From Streptomyces avidinii (GTDB taxonomy: Bacteria; Actinomycetota; Actinomycetes; Streptomycetales; Streptomycetaceae): a DNA stretch of 64,000 bases. The translations under genes and the position numbers were made by a program. Shown piece by piece: positions 10,010 to 18,669 of the stretch (the first letter of the stretch is position 1; each line of letters starts with the position of its first letter). The notes beneath the pieces are model-generated. The model ran no database searches. It had not been told where the DNA came from and saw only the letters and a list, made by a program, of their open reading frames with translations. The stretch spans positions 51,905-115,904 of the forward strand of contig NZ_BMVL01000020.1 of NCBI RefSeq assembly GCF_014650695.1, written 5' to 3'.

Positions 10010-10510
10010 ATGATCAGAACAGCGCGCACCGCCGACCTCGCCGCGATCGCCGCCCTGCACACCAGGGCCCGCGCCACCTACTACGAGGGCCACATCCCCG
10101 AGGAGGCCTATCTGGGGGACGCCGAGATCCAGCGGACCCGGGAGGGCTGGTCCCGGGCCATAGCCCGGGACGCCGCCGAGGGCGGAGTGCTCTGCGCCGA
10201 GCAGGACGGCGAGCTCACCGGGGTCGCCGCGTACCGCACGGAGAACGGCGAGACCACCCTCACCCAGCTCCACGTCGACCCGGTCCACTGGCGCCGCGGC
10301 ACGGGGGCGGCGCTGCACGCCGCCTGCGTGGAGGTCTGGCGCCGGGCCGGAATCGGCCAGGTCCGCCTCGAGGTCTACGAGCACAACCTGCGCGCCCAGG
10401 CGTTCTACGCCACCCAGGGCTGGCTCGCGGATCCCGCTGCCGCCCGCTCTGGCAGCCACCGCACCCTCTGGCTGGAGGTGGACCGGGTACCGGCCGCGTC
10501 CGGGGAATGA
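10010..10510 (+). CDS. GNAT-family N-acetyltransferase
   Basis: A 166-residue protein covering one GNAT domain. The acetyl-CoA-binding motif A is visible as LHVDPVHWRRGTGAAL, preceded by the beta-strand GVAAYRTENGETTLTQ and followed by RLEVYEHNLRAQAFYATQGW, the usual end of the fold. The substrate is unknown. It starts directly downstream of a terminator hairpin and has no obvious Shine-Dalgarno, so it may be read from a leaderless message or a nearby promoter. The next gene is 68 bp away on the same strand. Confidence 0.82.
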   Translation: MIRTARTADLAAIAALHTRARATYYEGHIPEEAYLGDAEIQRTREGWSRAIARDAAEGGVLCAEQDGELTGVAAYRTENGETTLTQLHVDPVHWRRGTGAALHAACVEVWRRAGIGQVRLEVYEHNLRAQAFYATQGWLADPAAARSGSHRTLWLEVDRVPAASGE

Positions 10511-10578
10511 GACGGGCGGATGGGTGGTTGAACCACAAACCGTTTCATCCCCCTGCGAACCCGGAGAGAAGAAGGATC

Positions 10579-11286
10579 ATGCGCGTCGAGATCTGGAGCG
10601 ACATCGCCTGCCCCTGGTGCTACATCGGAAAGGCCCGCTTCACCAAGGGACTGGCCGAGTTCGCGCACCGCGACGAGGTGGAGATCGTCTTCCGGTCCTT
10701 CGAGCTCGACCCGGGCAGTGCGAAGGGGGTCACCGCTCCCGTCGTGGAGATGCTCGCCCAGAAGTACGGCCGCACGCTCGACGAGGCGCGCGGCATGGAG
10801 GAGCACGTCGCCGCCAGCGCCCGCGCCGAGGGCCTCACGTACCGCACCGAGGGCCGTGACCACGGCAACACCTTCGACATCCACCGGCTGCTGCACCTGG
10901 CCGCCGCCCGCGGACGTCAGGAGGAGCTCCTCGACCTCGCCTACCGGGCCAACTTCGGCGAGGAGCGCTCCGTCTTCGACCCCGAGGTGCTGATCGCGCT
11001 CGCCGTCGAGGCCGGGCTGGACGAGACCGAGGCGCGCACCGTCCTCGCCGACGACTCCGCCTACGCCGCCGAGGTGCGGGCCGACGAGCGCGAGGCCGCC
11101 GAACTGGGTGCGAACGCCGTCCCGTTCTTCGTCCTGGACCGCCGCTACGGGATCTCGGGCGGGCAGCCGGCCGAGGTGTTCACGCGCGCCCTGGAGCAGG
11201 CCTGGGCCGGGCGCGAGGTCGAGGAACCGGCCGCCGGCGCCGAGGCGTGCGAGCCCGACGGGGCGTGCGCGGTCCCGCAGGCATAA
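10579..11286 (+). CDS. DsbA-family thioredoxin-fold oxidoreductase (FrnE-like)
   Basis: A 235-residue protein that opens with VEIWSDIACPWCYIGKARF, giving a CPWC active site at the end of the first beta-strand, as in FrnE/DsbA-like cytoplasmic proteins (2-hydroxychromene isomerase fold). The helical insert (about 60-150) and the returning GANAVPFFVLDRRYGISGGQ strand with its cis-Pro loop (VPF) complete the fold. No signal peptide is present, so it is cytoplasmic. The C-terminus has an extra Cys pair (CEPDGAC), seen in several Streptomyces homologues and possibly redox-active. The ribosome site GAGAAGAAGG precedes the ATG at 10579. Confidence 0.88.
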   Translation: MRVEIWSDIACPWCYIGKARFTKGLAEFAHRDEVEIVFRSFELDPGSAKGVTAPVVEMLAQKYGRTLDEARGMEEHVAASARAEGLTYRTEGRDHGNTFDIHRLLHLAAARGRQEELLDLAYRANFGEERSVFDPEVLIALAVEAGLDETEARTVLADDSAYAAEVRADEREAAELGANAVPFFVLDRRYGISGGQPAEVFTRALEQAWAGREVEEPAAGAEACEPDGACAVPQA

Positions 11287-11356
11287 GGATTACTTGGGGT
11301 GGGCGCAGTGAACCCGGCAATGGACTTTGGGTCGTTCCTGGCGCAGAGTTGACGGC

Positions 11357-12418
11357 ATGGATCTTCCCCTCGCCGAGGCGACCCGTGCCGAGTTCGCCCA
11401 CACCACCACCTACCTCAACAGCGCCAAGTGCGGGGTCGTCCCGCGTTCCGCCGTCGCGGCCGTACGGGAGCTGGCCGAGGCGGCGGGGGCCGGGCTCCCC
11501 ACCGGCTTCGGCGACTTCGACCGGGTCAACCGCGCCCGGGCGGCCTTCGCCCGCCTCGTCGGGGTGGGTGCCGACCGGGTGTCCGTCGGCTCGGCGGTCT
11601 CCACCCACGTCGGCCTCGTCGCCGCCTCGCTCCCGTCGGGCGCCGAAGTGCTCTGCCCCGAGGGCGAGTTCTCCTCCGTGGTCAACCCCTTCGTGGCGCG
11701 CGGCGACCTCAAGATGCGCTTCGCCCCGCTGGAGTCCCTCGCCGAGGCCGTCGGCGCCGATACCGCCCTCGTCTCCCTGAGCGTCGTGCAGTCCGCGGAC
11801 GGCCGCACGGCCGATCTGGCCGCGGTGCGCGAGGCGGCAACCGCCCACGGATCCCGGATGCTCGTGGACGCCAGCCAGGCGGCCGGCTGGCTCCCCTTCG
11901 ACGCCTCGCCGTACGAGTACACGGTCGCCGTGGGCTTCAAATGGCTGCTCGGCGTGCGCGGAGCCTCGTACCTGACCGTGTCGCAGGAGGCCCAGCACAC
12001 GCTGACCCCGCTGCACGCCGGCTGGGTACCGGCGGTGGCCGACGGGGACGCAACCTACGGGCCGATGTCGGGGCTCGCCCCCGGGGCGTGGCGGTTCGAC
12101 GAGTCCCCGGCCTTCCTGGCCTACCACGCGTCCGAGCTCGCCCTGGCCCTGCTGGAGCGCATCGGCATCGAGGCCGTCCACGCCCACGACACCGCCCTGG
12201 CCGCCCGCTACCGGGCCGGACTCGCGCGCCTCGGCCACGAGCCCGTCCCCGGTGATGCGGCCATCGTCTCCGTTCCGGGTCTCGCCGATCGGCAGCCCGC
12301 CCTGGAGGCGGCGGGCATCGCCACTTCCGCCCGTGCGGGCCTCCTGCGGGCCTCGTTCCACCTCTACAACACCGAGGCGGACGTGGACCGGTTGCTGGAC
12401 GCCCTCTCCGCCTCCTGA
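11357..12418 (+). CDS. Aminotransferase class V-fold PLP enzyme
   Basis: A 353-residue protein of the cysteine desulfurase/isopenicillin epimerase-like superfamily. It shows TTYLNSAKCGVVPRS near the start (substrate loop), MLVDASQAAGWLP (the PLP-contacting Asp) and VAVGFKWLLGVRG with the probable PLP Lys. The N-terminus is taken at MDLPLAEATR, eleven codons inside the longest frame. The reaction cannot be deduced; there is no obvious persulfide Cys loop. It stands 30 bp before an amidohydrolase gene and the two probably form one unit. Confidence 0.85.
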   Translation: MDLPLAEATRAEFAHTTTYLNSAKCGVVPRSAVAAVRELAEAAGAGLPTGFGDFDRVNRARAAFARLVGVGADRVSVGSAVSTHVGLVAASLPSGAEVLCPEGEFSSVVNPFVARGDLKMRFAPLESLAEAVGADTALVSLSVVQSADGRTADLAAVREAATAHGSRMLVDASQAAGWLPFDASPYEYTVAVGFKWLLGVRGASYLTVSQEAQHTLTPLHAGWVPAVADGDATYGPMSGLAPGAWRFDESPAFLAYHASELALALLERIGIEAVHAHDTALAARYRAGLARLGHEPVPGDAAIVSVPGLADRQPALEAAGIATSARAGLLRASFHLYNTEADVDRLLDALSAS

Positions 12419-12448
12419 CGCCGCGGGGCCCGCGCGTACAGTGCCGCC

Positions 12449-13576
12449 ATGAGTGATGTGAGCGATGTGCGCGTGGGCGACGTGGGCGGCGCGAGTGACG
12501 TGCTGCACGTGAAGGGGCGGGTGCTGGTCGGGCCCGACGAGGTCCGCGACGAGCTCTGGGTGGTCGGTGGCCGGATCTCCTACGAGCGCCCGCGCGGCGC
12601 CCGCGAGACCACCACGGTGACCGGCTGGGCCCTGCCCGGGCTGGTCGACGCGCACTGTCATGTGGGCCTGGACTCCCACGGCCCGGTCGACGCCGAGACC
12701 GCAGAGCGGCAGGCCCTCGCCGACCGCGACGCCGGCACCCTCCTCATCCGGGACGCCGGATCGCCCTCGGACACCCGCTGGATCGACGGCCGCGAGGATC
12801 TTCCGAAGATCATCCGGGCCGGTCGGCACATCGCCCGCACCCGCCGCTACATCCGCAACTACGCCCACGAGATCGAGCCCGCCGACCTCGTCGAGTACGT
12901 CGGCCGCGAGGCGCTGCGCGGCGACGGCTGGGTCAAGCTCGTCGGCGACTGGATCGACCGCGACGCCGGGGACCTCGCGGCCTGCTGGCCGCGCGCCGAG
13001 GTCGAGGCGGCCATCGCCGAGGCCCATCGGCTGGGCGCCCGGGTCACGGCGCACTGCTTCGCCGAGGACTCGCTGCGCGACCTGGTCGAGGCGGGCATCG
13101 ACTGCATCGAACACGCCACCGGCCTCACCGAGGACACCATCCCGCTGTTCGCGGAGCGCGGGGTCGCGATCGTCCCCACCCTCGTGAACATCGCGACGTT
13201 CCCGAAGATGGCGGCGGGCGGCGAGACGAAGTTCCCGCGCTGGTCGGCGCACATGCGACGGCTCCACGAGCGGCGGTACGACACCGTCCGCGCCGCCTAC
13301 GACGCGGGCATCCGGGTCTACGTCGGTACCGACGCGGGGGGCTCCCTCCCGCACGGCCTGGTCGCGGCGGAGGTCGCCGAGCTCGTCAGGGCCGGCATCC
13401 CGGCGATCGACGCGCTCTCCGCGACGACCTGGGCGGCCCGCGAGTGGCTCGGCAGGCCGGGTCTGAGCGAAGGGGCGCCCGCAGACCTCGTTGTCTACGC
13501 CGCCGACCCGCGGGCCGACGTACGTGCGCTCGCGGAGCCGCTGAGGGTCGTCGTGAACGGCGGGATCCGGGCCTGA
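12449..13576 (+). CDS. Metal-dependent amidohydrolase
   Basis: A 375-residue amidohydrolase-superfamily protein. The HxH metal site lies in LPGLVDAHCHVGLD, the bridging Lys is probably in DGWVKLVGDW, and later ligands appear in RVTAHCFAED, DCIEHATGL and YVGTDAGGSLPHG. The small beta-sandwich is completed by the N-terminal VKGRVLVGPDEVRDELWVVGG and the C-terminal GAPADLVVYAADP. This arrangement resembles imidazolonepropionase-like and prolidase-like amidohydrolases. The substrate is unknown. The first 20 codons contain repeated SDV-type units, so the true start may be slightly internal. Confidence 0.87.
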   Translation: MSDVSDVRVGDVGGASDVLHVKGRVLVGPDEVRDELWVVGGRISYERPRGARETTTVTGWALPGLVDAHCHVGLDSHGPVDAETAERQALADRDAGTLLIRDAGSPSDTRWIDGREDLPKIIRAGRHIARTRRYIRNYAHEIEPADLVEYVGREALRGDGWVKLVGDWIDRDAGDLAACWPRAEVEAAIAEAHRLGARVTAHCFAEDSLRDLVEAGIDCIEHATGLTEDTIPLFAERGVAIVPTLVNIATFPKMAAGGETKFPRWSAHMRRLHERRYDTVRAAYDAGIRVYVGTDAGGSLPHGLVAAEVAELVRAGIPAIDALSATTWAAREWLGRPGLSEGAPADLVVYAADPRADVRALAEPLRVVVNGGIRA

Positions 13577-13902
13577 GCCGGGGCTGAGCCGTGCCCGAGC
13601 CAGGTCCGGGCCGGGGCTGAGCCGGGCGTCGGCGCCTTGTTGACGCCGCGTGACGTCGGGAGCCGCCGGTCGTTGAAAAAGGCCGTGTGGGCCCGGCGTC
13701 CGTGACGGGCGAGAACTCTCGTTCTTCGTGAGGCGAAACGATTCGAATATCCGCCCGGAAACCACCCTTTGGGGTGAAGTAGCGTCAGGTTGCCCCTCGT
13801 TCACCCACAGTGCGTAAAGATTCCGGGGTCGAGACCGTCGGCGCGCGCGATGTCCCCCATTGGCGGCGTGACGGCACCCAACTCCCCGGGGGTACCACCA
13901 CC
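13577..13902. other. Intergenic region with a short direct repeat
   Basis: 326 bp separate the amidohydrolase from the LAETG gene. A 15-bp direct repeat (GCCGGGGCTGAGCCG) occurs at 13577-13591 and 13610-13624. An AT-richer stretch at 13735-13760 (GAAACGATTCGAATATCC) is the likely promoter area of the surface-protein gene, but I could not assign a sigma factor. Confidence 0.4.
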
Positions 13903-14832
13903 GTGAACAGCCATACCTTCCGCATGCCCGCGGCCGTCCTGCTCGCCACGGGAGCGGTCGCCCTGCTCACCGCGCCGCCCGCCTTCGCCACGGGAGGCGG
14001 TGGAGCCGGGGGCGAGGGCAGGGCCGGTGCCGTCGTCCTGCGCGCCGGACTGGACGTGGGCCTGCTCAACAAGGCCGTCCACGTCCCGCTGAAGACGACC
14101 CTCAACGAGGTCAGCGCCCCGGCGGCGGCCGAGAAGACGGCACTGACCGTCACCCTGGACGGGGTCGAGGGGAACAAGCCGGTCAGTGTGCTGCGCGCCG
14201 AGGTGGCCACTTCCAAGGCGACCGCCGACAAGAACCGGGCCGAGGCGGAGGCGAACCTGGCCAAGGCCAAGATCCATGTCCCGGGCCTGCCGCTGCTCTC
14301 CCTCGTCGAGGTGGAGAAGGTCACCTCCAAGGCCGTCTGCGAAGCCGGCAAGAAGCCCGTGGCCAGCGCGAACGTCCTCGGGAAGGTGACGGCGCTCGGC
14401 AAGAAGGTCACCCTGACGGCGGGCGGTCCGACCAAGGTGGACGTCCCCGGAGTGGGCCAGGTCCTGCTGGAGCTGTCCGGCACGGAGACCACCTCCACCA
14501 CGGCCGCCGCGGCAGCGCTCCGCCTGAAGGTGTCGGTGAACCCGCTGAACCTGAACGTGGCGCAGGTCGACGGCGAGATCGTGCTCGCCGAGGCCCGCTG
14601 CGAGTCCCCGAAGGGCGCGGCGCCGGCCTCGACCCCGCCCGCAAACCAGGACATCAAGCCCCAGACCGCGACGGGCACCGGCGCGGAGGCGTCCGGTGCC
14701 CGGGCGAACGCCAACCTCGCCGAGACCGGCGGCGGTTCACTCACTCCCTATGTCGCGGGCGGGGCGCTGACGCTGCTCGCCATCGGCGGGGGCGCGCTCC
14801 TGCTCACCCGGCGGGGCAAGGCCGCTTCGTAG
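13903..14832 (+). CDS. SCO1860-family LAETG-anchored surface protein
   Basis: A 309-residue secreted protein. A signal peptide runs from the GTG start through MPAAVLLATGAVALLTAPPAFA. The body is Lys/Val-rich with repeated KVT segments and no catalytic motif. The C-terminus has the full sortase signal: LAETG, a hydrophobic stretch (YVAGGALTLLAIGGGALLL) and a basic tail (TRRGKAAS). LAXTG is the class E sortase motif in Streptomyces, so the protein should be covalently attached to peptidoglycan. The frame is open back to 13810, but that extension lacks signal-peptide character, so the GTG at 13903 is preferred. The function is unknown. Confidence 0.88.
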   Translation: MNSHTFRMPAAVLLATGAVALLTAPPAFATGGGGAGGEGRAGAVVLRAGLDVGLLNKAVHVPLKTTLNEVSAPAAAEKTALTVTLDGVEGNKPVSVLRAEVATSKATADKNRAEAEANLAKAKIHVPGLPLLSLVEVEKVTSKAVCEAGKKPVASANVLGKVTALGKKVTLTAGGPTKVDVPGVGQVLLELSGTETTSTTAAAAALRLKVSVNPLNLNVAQVDGEIVLAEARCESPKGAAPASTPPANQDIKPQTATGTGAEASGARANANLAETGGGSLTPYVAGGALTLLAIGGGALLLTRRGKAAS

Positions 14833-14877
14833 GGCGGGCGGGAGCCCCGGGCCACCGCCCGGTCCGCCCGCCCCGGG

Positions 14878-14994
14878 GAGCACACGGAGGGGAGTGCTCA
14901 CGGGGTGGCGGGCGCGGGCGGGCGGTGTGCCCGTGCCGGGGAGCACCCGCCCCGAGGAGTACGCGTGCCGAGGAGCACCCGGAGGGGAGTGCTC
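14878..14994. repeat. Paired GAGCAC...GTGCTC hairpins between convergent genes
   Basis: Two near-identical 22-bp hairpins lie at 14878-14899 and 14973-14994. Each has GAGCAC and GTGCTC arms around a CGGAGGGGA-type loop. Further half-sites occur at 14941-14946 and 15005-15010. They separate the convergent LAETG and CapA genes and may act as bidirectional terminators; the repetition suggests a local duplication. Confidence 0.6.
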
Positions 14995-15025
14995 GGCAGG
15001 CGCCGTGCTCGGCGGGACGGGGCGC

Positions 15026-16267
15026 TCAGCGGGTGGCGTGCTCCAGCCCCTGCTCGCCCGCGCCGCGGGACATCACGGCACCGGTGACCTGCTGGTCGAT
15101 CCGCGCGTACTCGCTGCGCTTCGTGGCCGGGAGCGAGGCGTCCGAGGCGGCGCAGGAGGCGCAGACGACGCGGAACGGCGGCCCCATGTCCGAGTACTGC
15201 GTGAGGTATTCGGCCTTCGCCACCTCCCAGCGGCCCGGATGACCGGCAGCCGGGGCGAAGGTGAACCGGGGGACCGAGGACTGGTTGCCGCGCAGTTTGT
15301 CGGCCGGTACGAAGCTGGCGACCTGGTCGCCCATGCCGAAGACCACCCAGGTGCCGTTGATCTTCTCGTAGGGCTGCGGCACGTGGTTGTGCGTGCCGAT
15401 GACCAGATCGATGTCGGGGAGGCCGTCGGCCGAGCGGGAGGCGGTGAGCGCCTGCGCCAGTTCCTTCTGCTGCTCGTCCGGCGCGGTCTGCCACTCGGTG
15501 CCCCAGTGGACGCTGAGCACCACCACGTTCGCGCCCCCCGCCCGGGCCGCCCGGGCGTCTGCGAGGATCCGGTCCCGGTCGATCAGATTGACGGCCCAGG
15601 GCTTGTCCTGCGGAAGCGGGATGCCGTTCGTGCCGTACGTGTAGGAGAGCTGGGCGACCTTCGCGCCGCCCGCCGTGAGCAGGGCCGGGGCCTTGGCCTC
15701 TTCGGCGCTGCGGGCGGAGCCGACGTGGGGGATGCCGACCCGGTCGAGGTGCTCCAGGGTGCGGGCGAGGCCCTCGTAGCCGTCGTCCAGGGTGTGGTTC
15801 GAGGCGGTGGAGCAGCTGTCGTACCCGGCGTCCTTGAGGGCGTCCGCCAGTTGGTGCGGGGCCTTGAAGGTGGGATAGCCCGTGTAGGGGCCGCCGGGGC
15901 GCCCGTACGGTATCTCGTGGTGGCATATCGCCAGGTCGGCGGCGGAGACCAGGGGTTTGACCCCCGCGAGTATCTTCCGGAAGTCGTACTCCCCGGCCCG
16001 GTCCGCGTCGGCCGCCGACCGCTGCACGATCGAGGGGTACGGGATGATGTCGCCGGTCGCCACCAGCGTGAACGGCTTCCCCGGGGCGGCGGCCTGCGGT
16101 GCCTCCGACTTCCCCTGCCCCGGCTCGCCCTGCCCCGGCCCGCCCCGCAGGCGCTGCTCCGCGGCGGGCGCCGCGCCGCTGTCGAGCAGCCGTGGCACGG
16201 CGTAGATCCCGCCGCCCACGACCGCCAGCGCGGCCAGCGCCGCGACCGACCTGGCGGATGCCTTCAT
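15026..16267 (-). CDS. CapA-family metallophosphoesterase-like protein
   Basis: A 413-residue protein beginning MKASARSVAALAALAVVGGG, an N-terminal membrane anchor or signal. The CapA/PgsA domain (about 70-360) shows LVATGDIIPYP, LAICHHEIPYG, GYDSCSTASNHTLDDG, VVVLSVHWGTEW and LVIGTHNHVPQP, the set of Asp/His/Asn residues expected for a metallophosphatase-like fold. The family is named for poly-gamma-glutamate synthesis, but stand-alone actinobacterial members are uncharacterised. It sits outside the membrane. It is 109 bp downstream of the CobC-type gene on the same strand. Confidence 0.87.
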   Translation of the reverse strand: MKASARSVAALAALAVVGGGIYAVPRLLDSGAAPAAEQRLRGGPGQGEPGQGKSEAPQAAAPGKPFTLVATGDIIPYPSIVQRSAADADRAGEYDFRKILAGVKPLVSAADLAICHHEIPYGRPGGPYTGYPTFKAPHQLADALKDAGYDSCSTASNHTLDDGYEGLARTLEHLDRVGIPHVGSARSAEEAKAPALLTAGGAKVAQLSYTYGTNGIPLPQDKPWAVNLIDRDRILADARAARAGGANVVVLSVHWGTEWQTAPDEQQKELAQALTASRSADGLPDIDLVIGTHNHVPQPYEKINGTWVVFGMGDQVASFVPADKLRGNQSSVPRFTFAPAAGHPGRWEVAKAEYLTQYSDMGPPFRVVCASCAASDASLPATKRSEYARIDQQVTGAVMSRGAGEQGLEHATR

Positions 16268-16376
16268 TTCCGACCCCCGATGTCGTGCCCCGATGCGGGG
16301 ATCGTCACCCGGTCCCCGCCCCCGCAGCCATCGTAGGGGGGCCATTCGGGTCAGGAGGGGGCCTCGCGGCCCGCGG

Positions 16377-17822
16377 TCACCGCCCGACGAGCGCGAGCGC
16401 GTGGTCGAGGGCCTGGAGCAGCCGGCCCGTCGTCGCCCGGTCGCGCACCGCCAGCCGCAGCCAGGAATGGTCCAGCCCCGGGAAGGTGTCCCCGCGGCGG
16501 ACGGCGAAGCCGAGGGCGCGCAGCCGGGTGCGGACCTCGGCCCCGCCCGCCACCCGGATCAGGACGAACGGTCCCTCCGCCACCCCGACGACCGTCACCT
16601 CGTCGAACTCCGCGAGCCCGGCCAGCAGGTGCGCCCGGTCCACCGCGATCCGCCGGGCCGCATCCTCCGCCTCGGCCAGCGCCGCCGGAGCCATACAGGC
16701 CTCGGCCGCCACCAGCGCGGGGGTCGACACCGGCCACAGCGGCTGAGCGGCCGCCAGCTTCGCGATCACCTCGGGCTCGGCCAGCACGTAGCCGATCCGC
16801 AGCCCCGCCAGCCCCCATGTCTTCGTCAGGCTCCGCAGCACCACCAGCCCCGGCAGGTCCATCCGTCCCGCCAGGGCCTCCCGCTCGCCCGGGACGGCGT
16901 CCATGAACGCCTCGTCGACGACCAGGATCCGGCCCGGCCGGGCCAGCGCGGCCAGGGTTCCCGCCGGGTGCAGCACGGACGTCGGATTGGTCGGGTTGCC
17001 GACCACCACCAGGTCCGCCTCCTCGGGCACGGCCGCCGGGTCCAGCCGGAAGCCGTCCGCCGCCCGCAGCACCACCCGCTCCACCCGGTGCCCCGCATCC
17101 CGCAGGGCGGCTTCGGGCTCGGTGAACTGCGGATGCACCACGACCGGCCGTACCGCTCCCAGGGCCCGCGCGATCAGTACGAAGGCCTCCGCGGCCCCGG
17201 CCGTCAACAGCACCCGCTCGACCGGCAGCCCGTGCCGGGCCGCCACCGCCGCACGGGCGGGCCGCCCGTCGGGGTACGCGGCGAGGTCCCCGAGGGAGGC
17301 GGCGATCCGCTGCTTGAGCCAGTCCGGGGGAGTCTGCGCACGTACGTTGACCGCCAGGTCCACCAGCGCGGAGCCCGCGTCGATCACCTCGGCGTCACCG
17401 TGGTGGCGCAGGTCGTGCGCGTGCGCCGTGGCCACCGCGCAGGTCGCCGCCATCGACCGCCGCTTGGGCACGAGGAGTTCCCCGCCGCCCGCGAGGGCAG
17501 CGGCCTCGGCCACCGAGGGGGTCCCGGTGGCGGTGCGCACCGCCTCCGAGGGGTGCGGCACGGCGACGGCGGCCAGCCGTGCGGCCGGGTAGCTCACCAG
17601 GGGCACGCCGAAACGTTCCGCCGCGCCCGTGAGCCCCGGCTCGTCCGCCTTCGACTCCACGGTGGCCAGCGACTTCACCGCCTCCACGGCGAGCCCGGCC
17701 CCCCGCAGCGTCTCCTCGACCAGCGCGCAGACCTCCGCGACGGAAACCCCCGCGCGCCCGCCGACCCCGACCACCACCTGCGTCGTGTACTCGCCCACCG
17801 GGGGTCCTCCCTCCGTAGTCAT
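16377..17822 (-). CDS. cobC: CbiG C-terminal/CobE domain fused to CobC-like PLP decarboxylase
   Basis: A 481-residue fusion (start ATG at 17822; eight further codons are open upstream). Residues about 12-130 match the CbiG C-terminal/CobE domain (VGVGGRAGVSVAEV, LATVESKADEPGL, YPAARLAAVAVPHPS). Residues about 135-481 are a class I aminotransferase fold of the threonine-phosphate decarboxylase/CobC type, with VVVGNPTNPTSV, LVVDEAFMDAV and the PLP Lys334 in RSLTKTWGLAGLRIGY. It would supply the aminopropanol side chain of cobalamin, while the front domain belongs to corrin-ring processing. The fusion resembles mycobacterial Rv2231c, from memory. A plus-strand ZIP gene separates it from the main cob operon. 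Confidence 0.85.
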   Translation of the reverse strand: MTTEGGPPVGEYTTQVVVGVGGRAGVSVAEVCALVEETLRGAGLAVEAVKSLATVESKADEPGLTGAAERFGVPLVSYPAARLAAVAVPHPSEAVRTATGTPSVAEAAALAGGGELLVPKRRSMAATCAVATAHAHDLRHHGDAEVIDAGSALVDLAVNVRAQTPPDWLKQRIAASLGDLAAYPDGRPARAAVAARHGLPVERVLLTAGAAEAFVLIARALGAVRPVVVHPQFTEPEAALRDAGHRVERVVLRAADGFRLDPAAVPEEADLVVVGNPTNPTSVLHPAGTLAALARPGRILVVDEAFMDAVPGEREALAGRMDLPGLVVLRSLTKTWGLAGLRIGYVLAEPEVIAKLAAAQPLWPVSTPALVAAEACMAPAALAEAEDAARRIAVDRAHLLAGLAEFDEVTVVGVAEGPFVLIRVAGGAEVRTRLRALGFAVRRGDTFPGLDHSWLRLAVRDRATTGRLLQALDHALALVGR

Positions 17823-17941
17823 CGTCACCGCCACCGCCACCAGCACTTCGCCTGCCCGGGTCGGTCCGTCGTCAACAGTCCGCCGCCCGCCACCCGCGCG
17901 CGGACGTGCACGCGCGGCGAGGAGTCTGTATTCAGGGGCAC

Positions 17942-18667
17942 ATGGCCGTGATCGTGGCGTTGGGCGCGTTCCTGATGACCCTGGCGGGCGGATGGGCGGC
18001 GCAGCGCGTCACCGACCGCCGCCACCTCGTGCTGGGCCTGGCCGGCGGGCTGATGCTCGGCGTCGTGGGCCTCGACCTGCTCCCGGAGGCCCTCCACGCC
18101 GCGGGCGACGAGGTGTTCGGCGTACCGCTCGCCCTGCTGCTCTTCGTCGGCGGCTTCCTCGTCGCTCACGTCGTGGAGCGGCTGCTCGCCGTCCGCCAGG
18201 CCGCGCACGGAGCCGAGGACGGCGCCCGCGTCCCCCAGGTGGGACTGACCGCCGCCGCGGCCATGGTCGGCCACAGCCTCGCCGACGGCGTGGCCCTGGG
18301 CGCGGCCTTCCAGGTCGGCGGGGGCATGGGCGTGGCCGTGGCGCTGGCCGTCATCACCCACGACTTCGCCGACGGGTTCAACACGTACACGCTCACCAGC
18401 CTCTACGGCAACGACCGCCGCAAGGCGCTGCTGATGCTCTTCGCCGACGCCGTCGCGCCGGTGGTGGGCGCGGCGTCCACCTTGCTGTTCACCCTTCCGG
18501 AGGAACCACTCGGGGCGTACCTCGGGTTCTTCGGAGGGGTGCTGCTCTACCTCGCGTCCGCCGAGATCCTCCCCGAGGCCCACCACAAGCACCCCGCCCT
18601 GTCCACGCTGATGTGCACCGTGGGCGGGGTGGCCGGGATCTGGCTCGTGGTGGGCATCGCGGACTGA
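17942..18667 (+). CDS. ZIP-family divalent metal transporter
   Basis: A 241-residue membrane protein with about eight hydrophobic segments. The two metal-binding ZIP helices are visible as MVGHSLADGVALGAAF and VITHDFADGFNTYTL, with the conserved His and Asp/Asn residues. A late SAEILPEAHHKHP contributes further ligands. The start is the ATG at 17942. It is divergent from the CbiG-C/CobC gene and converges on cobB with only two bases between the stop codons. The position inside the cobalamin locus suggests cobalt or zinc handling; the metal is not determined by sequence. Confidence 0.85.
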   Translation: MAVIVALGAFLMTLAGGWAAQRVTDRRHLVLGLAGGLMLGVVGLDLLPEALHAAGDEVFGVPLALLLFVGGFLVAHVVERLLAVRQAAHGAEDGARVPQVGLTAAAAMVGHSLADGVALGAAFQVGGGMGVAVALAVITHDFADGFNTYTLTSLYGNDRRKALLMLFADAVAPVVGAASTLLFTLPEEPLGAYLGFFGGVLLYLASAEILPEAHHKHPALSTLMCTVGGVAGIWLVVGIAD

Positions 18668-18669
18668 TC

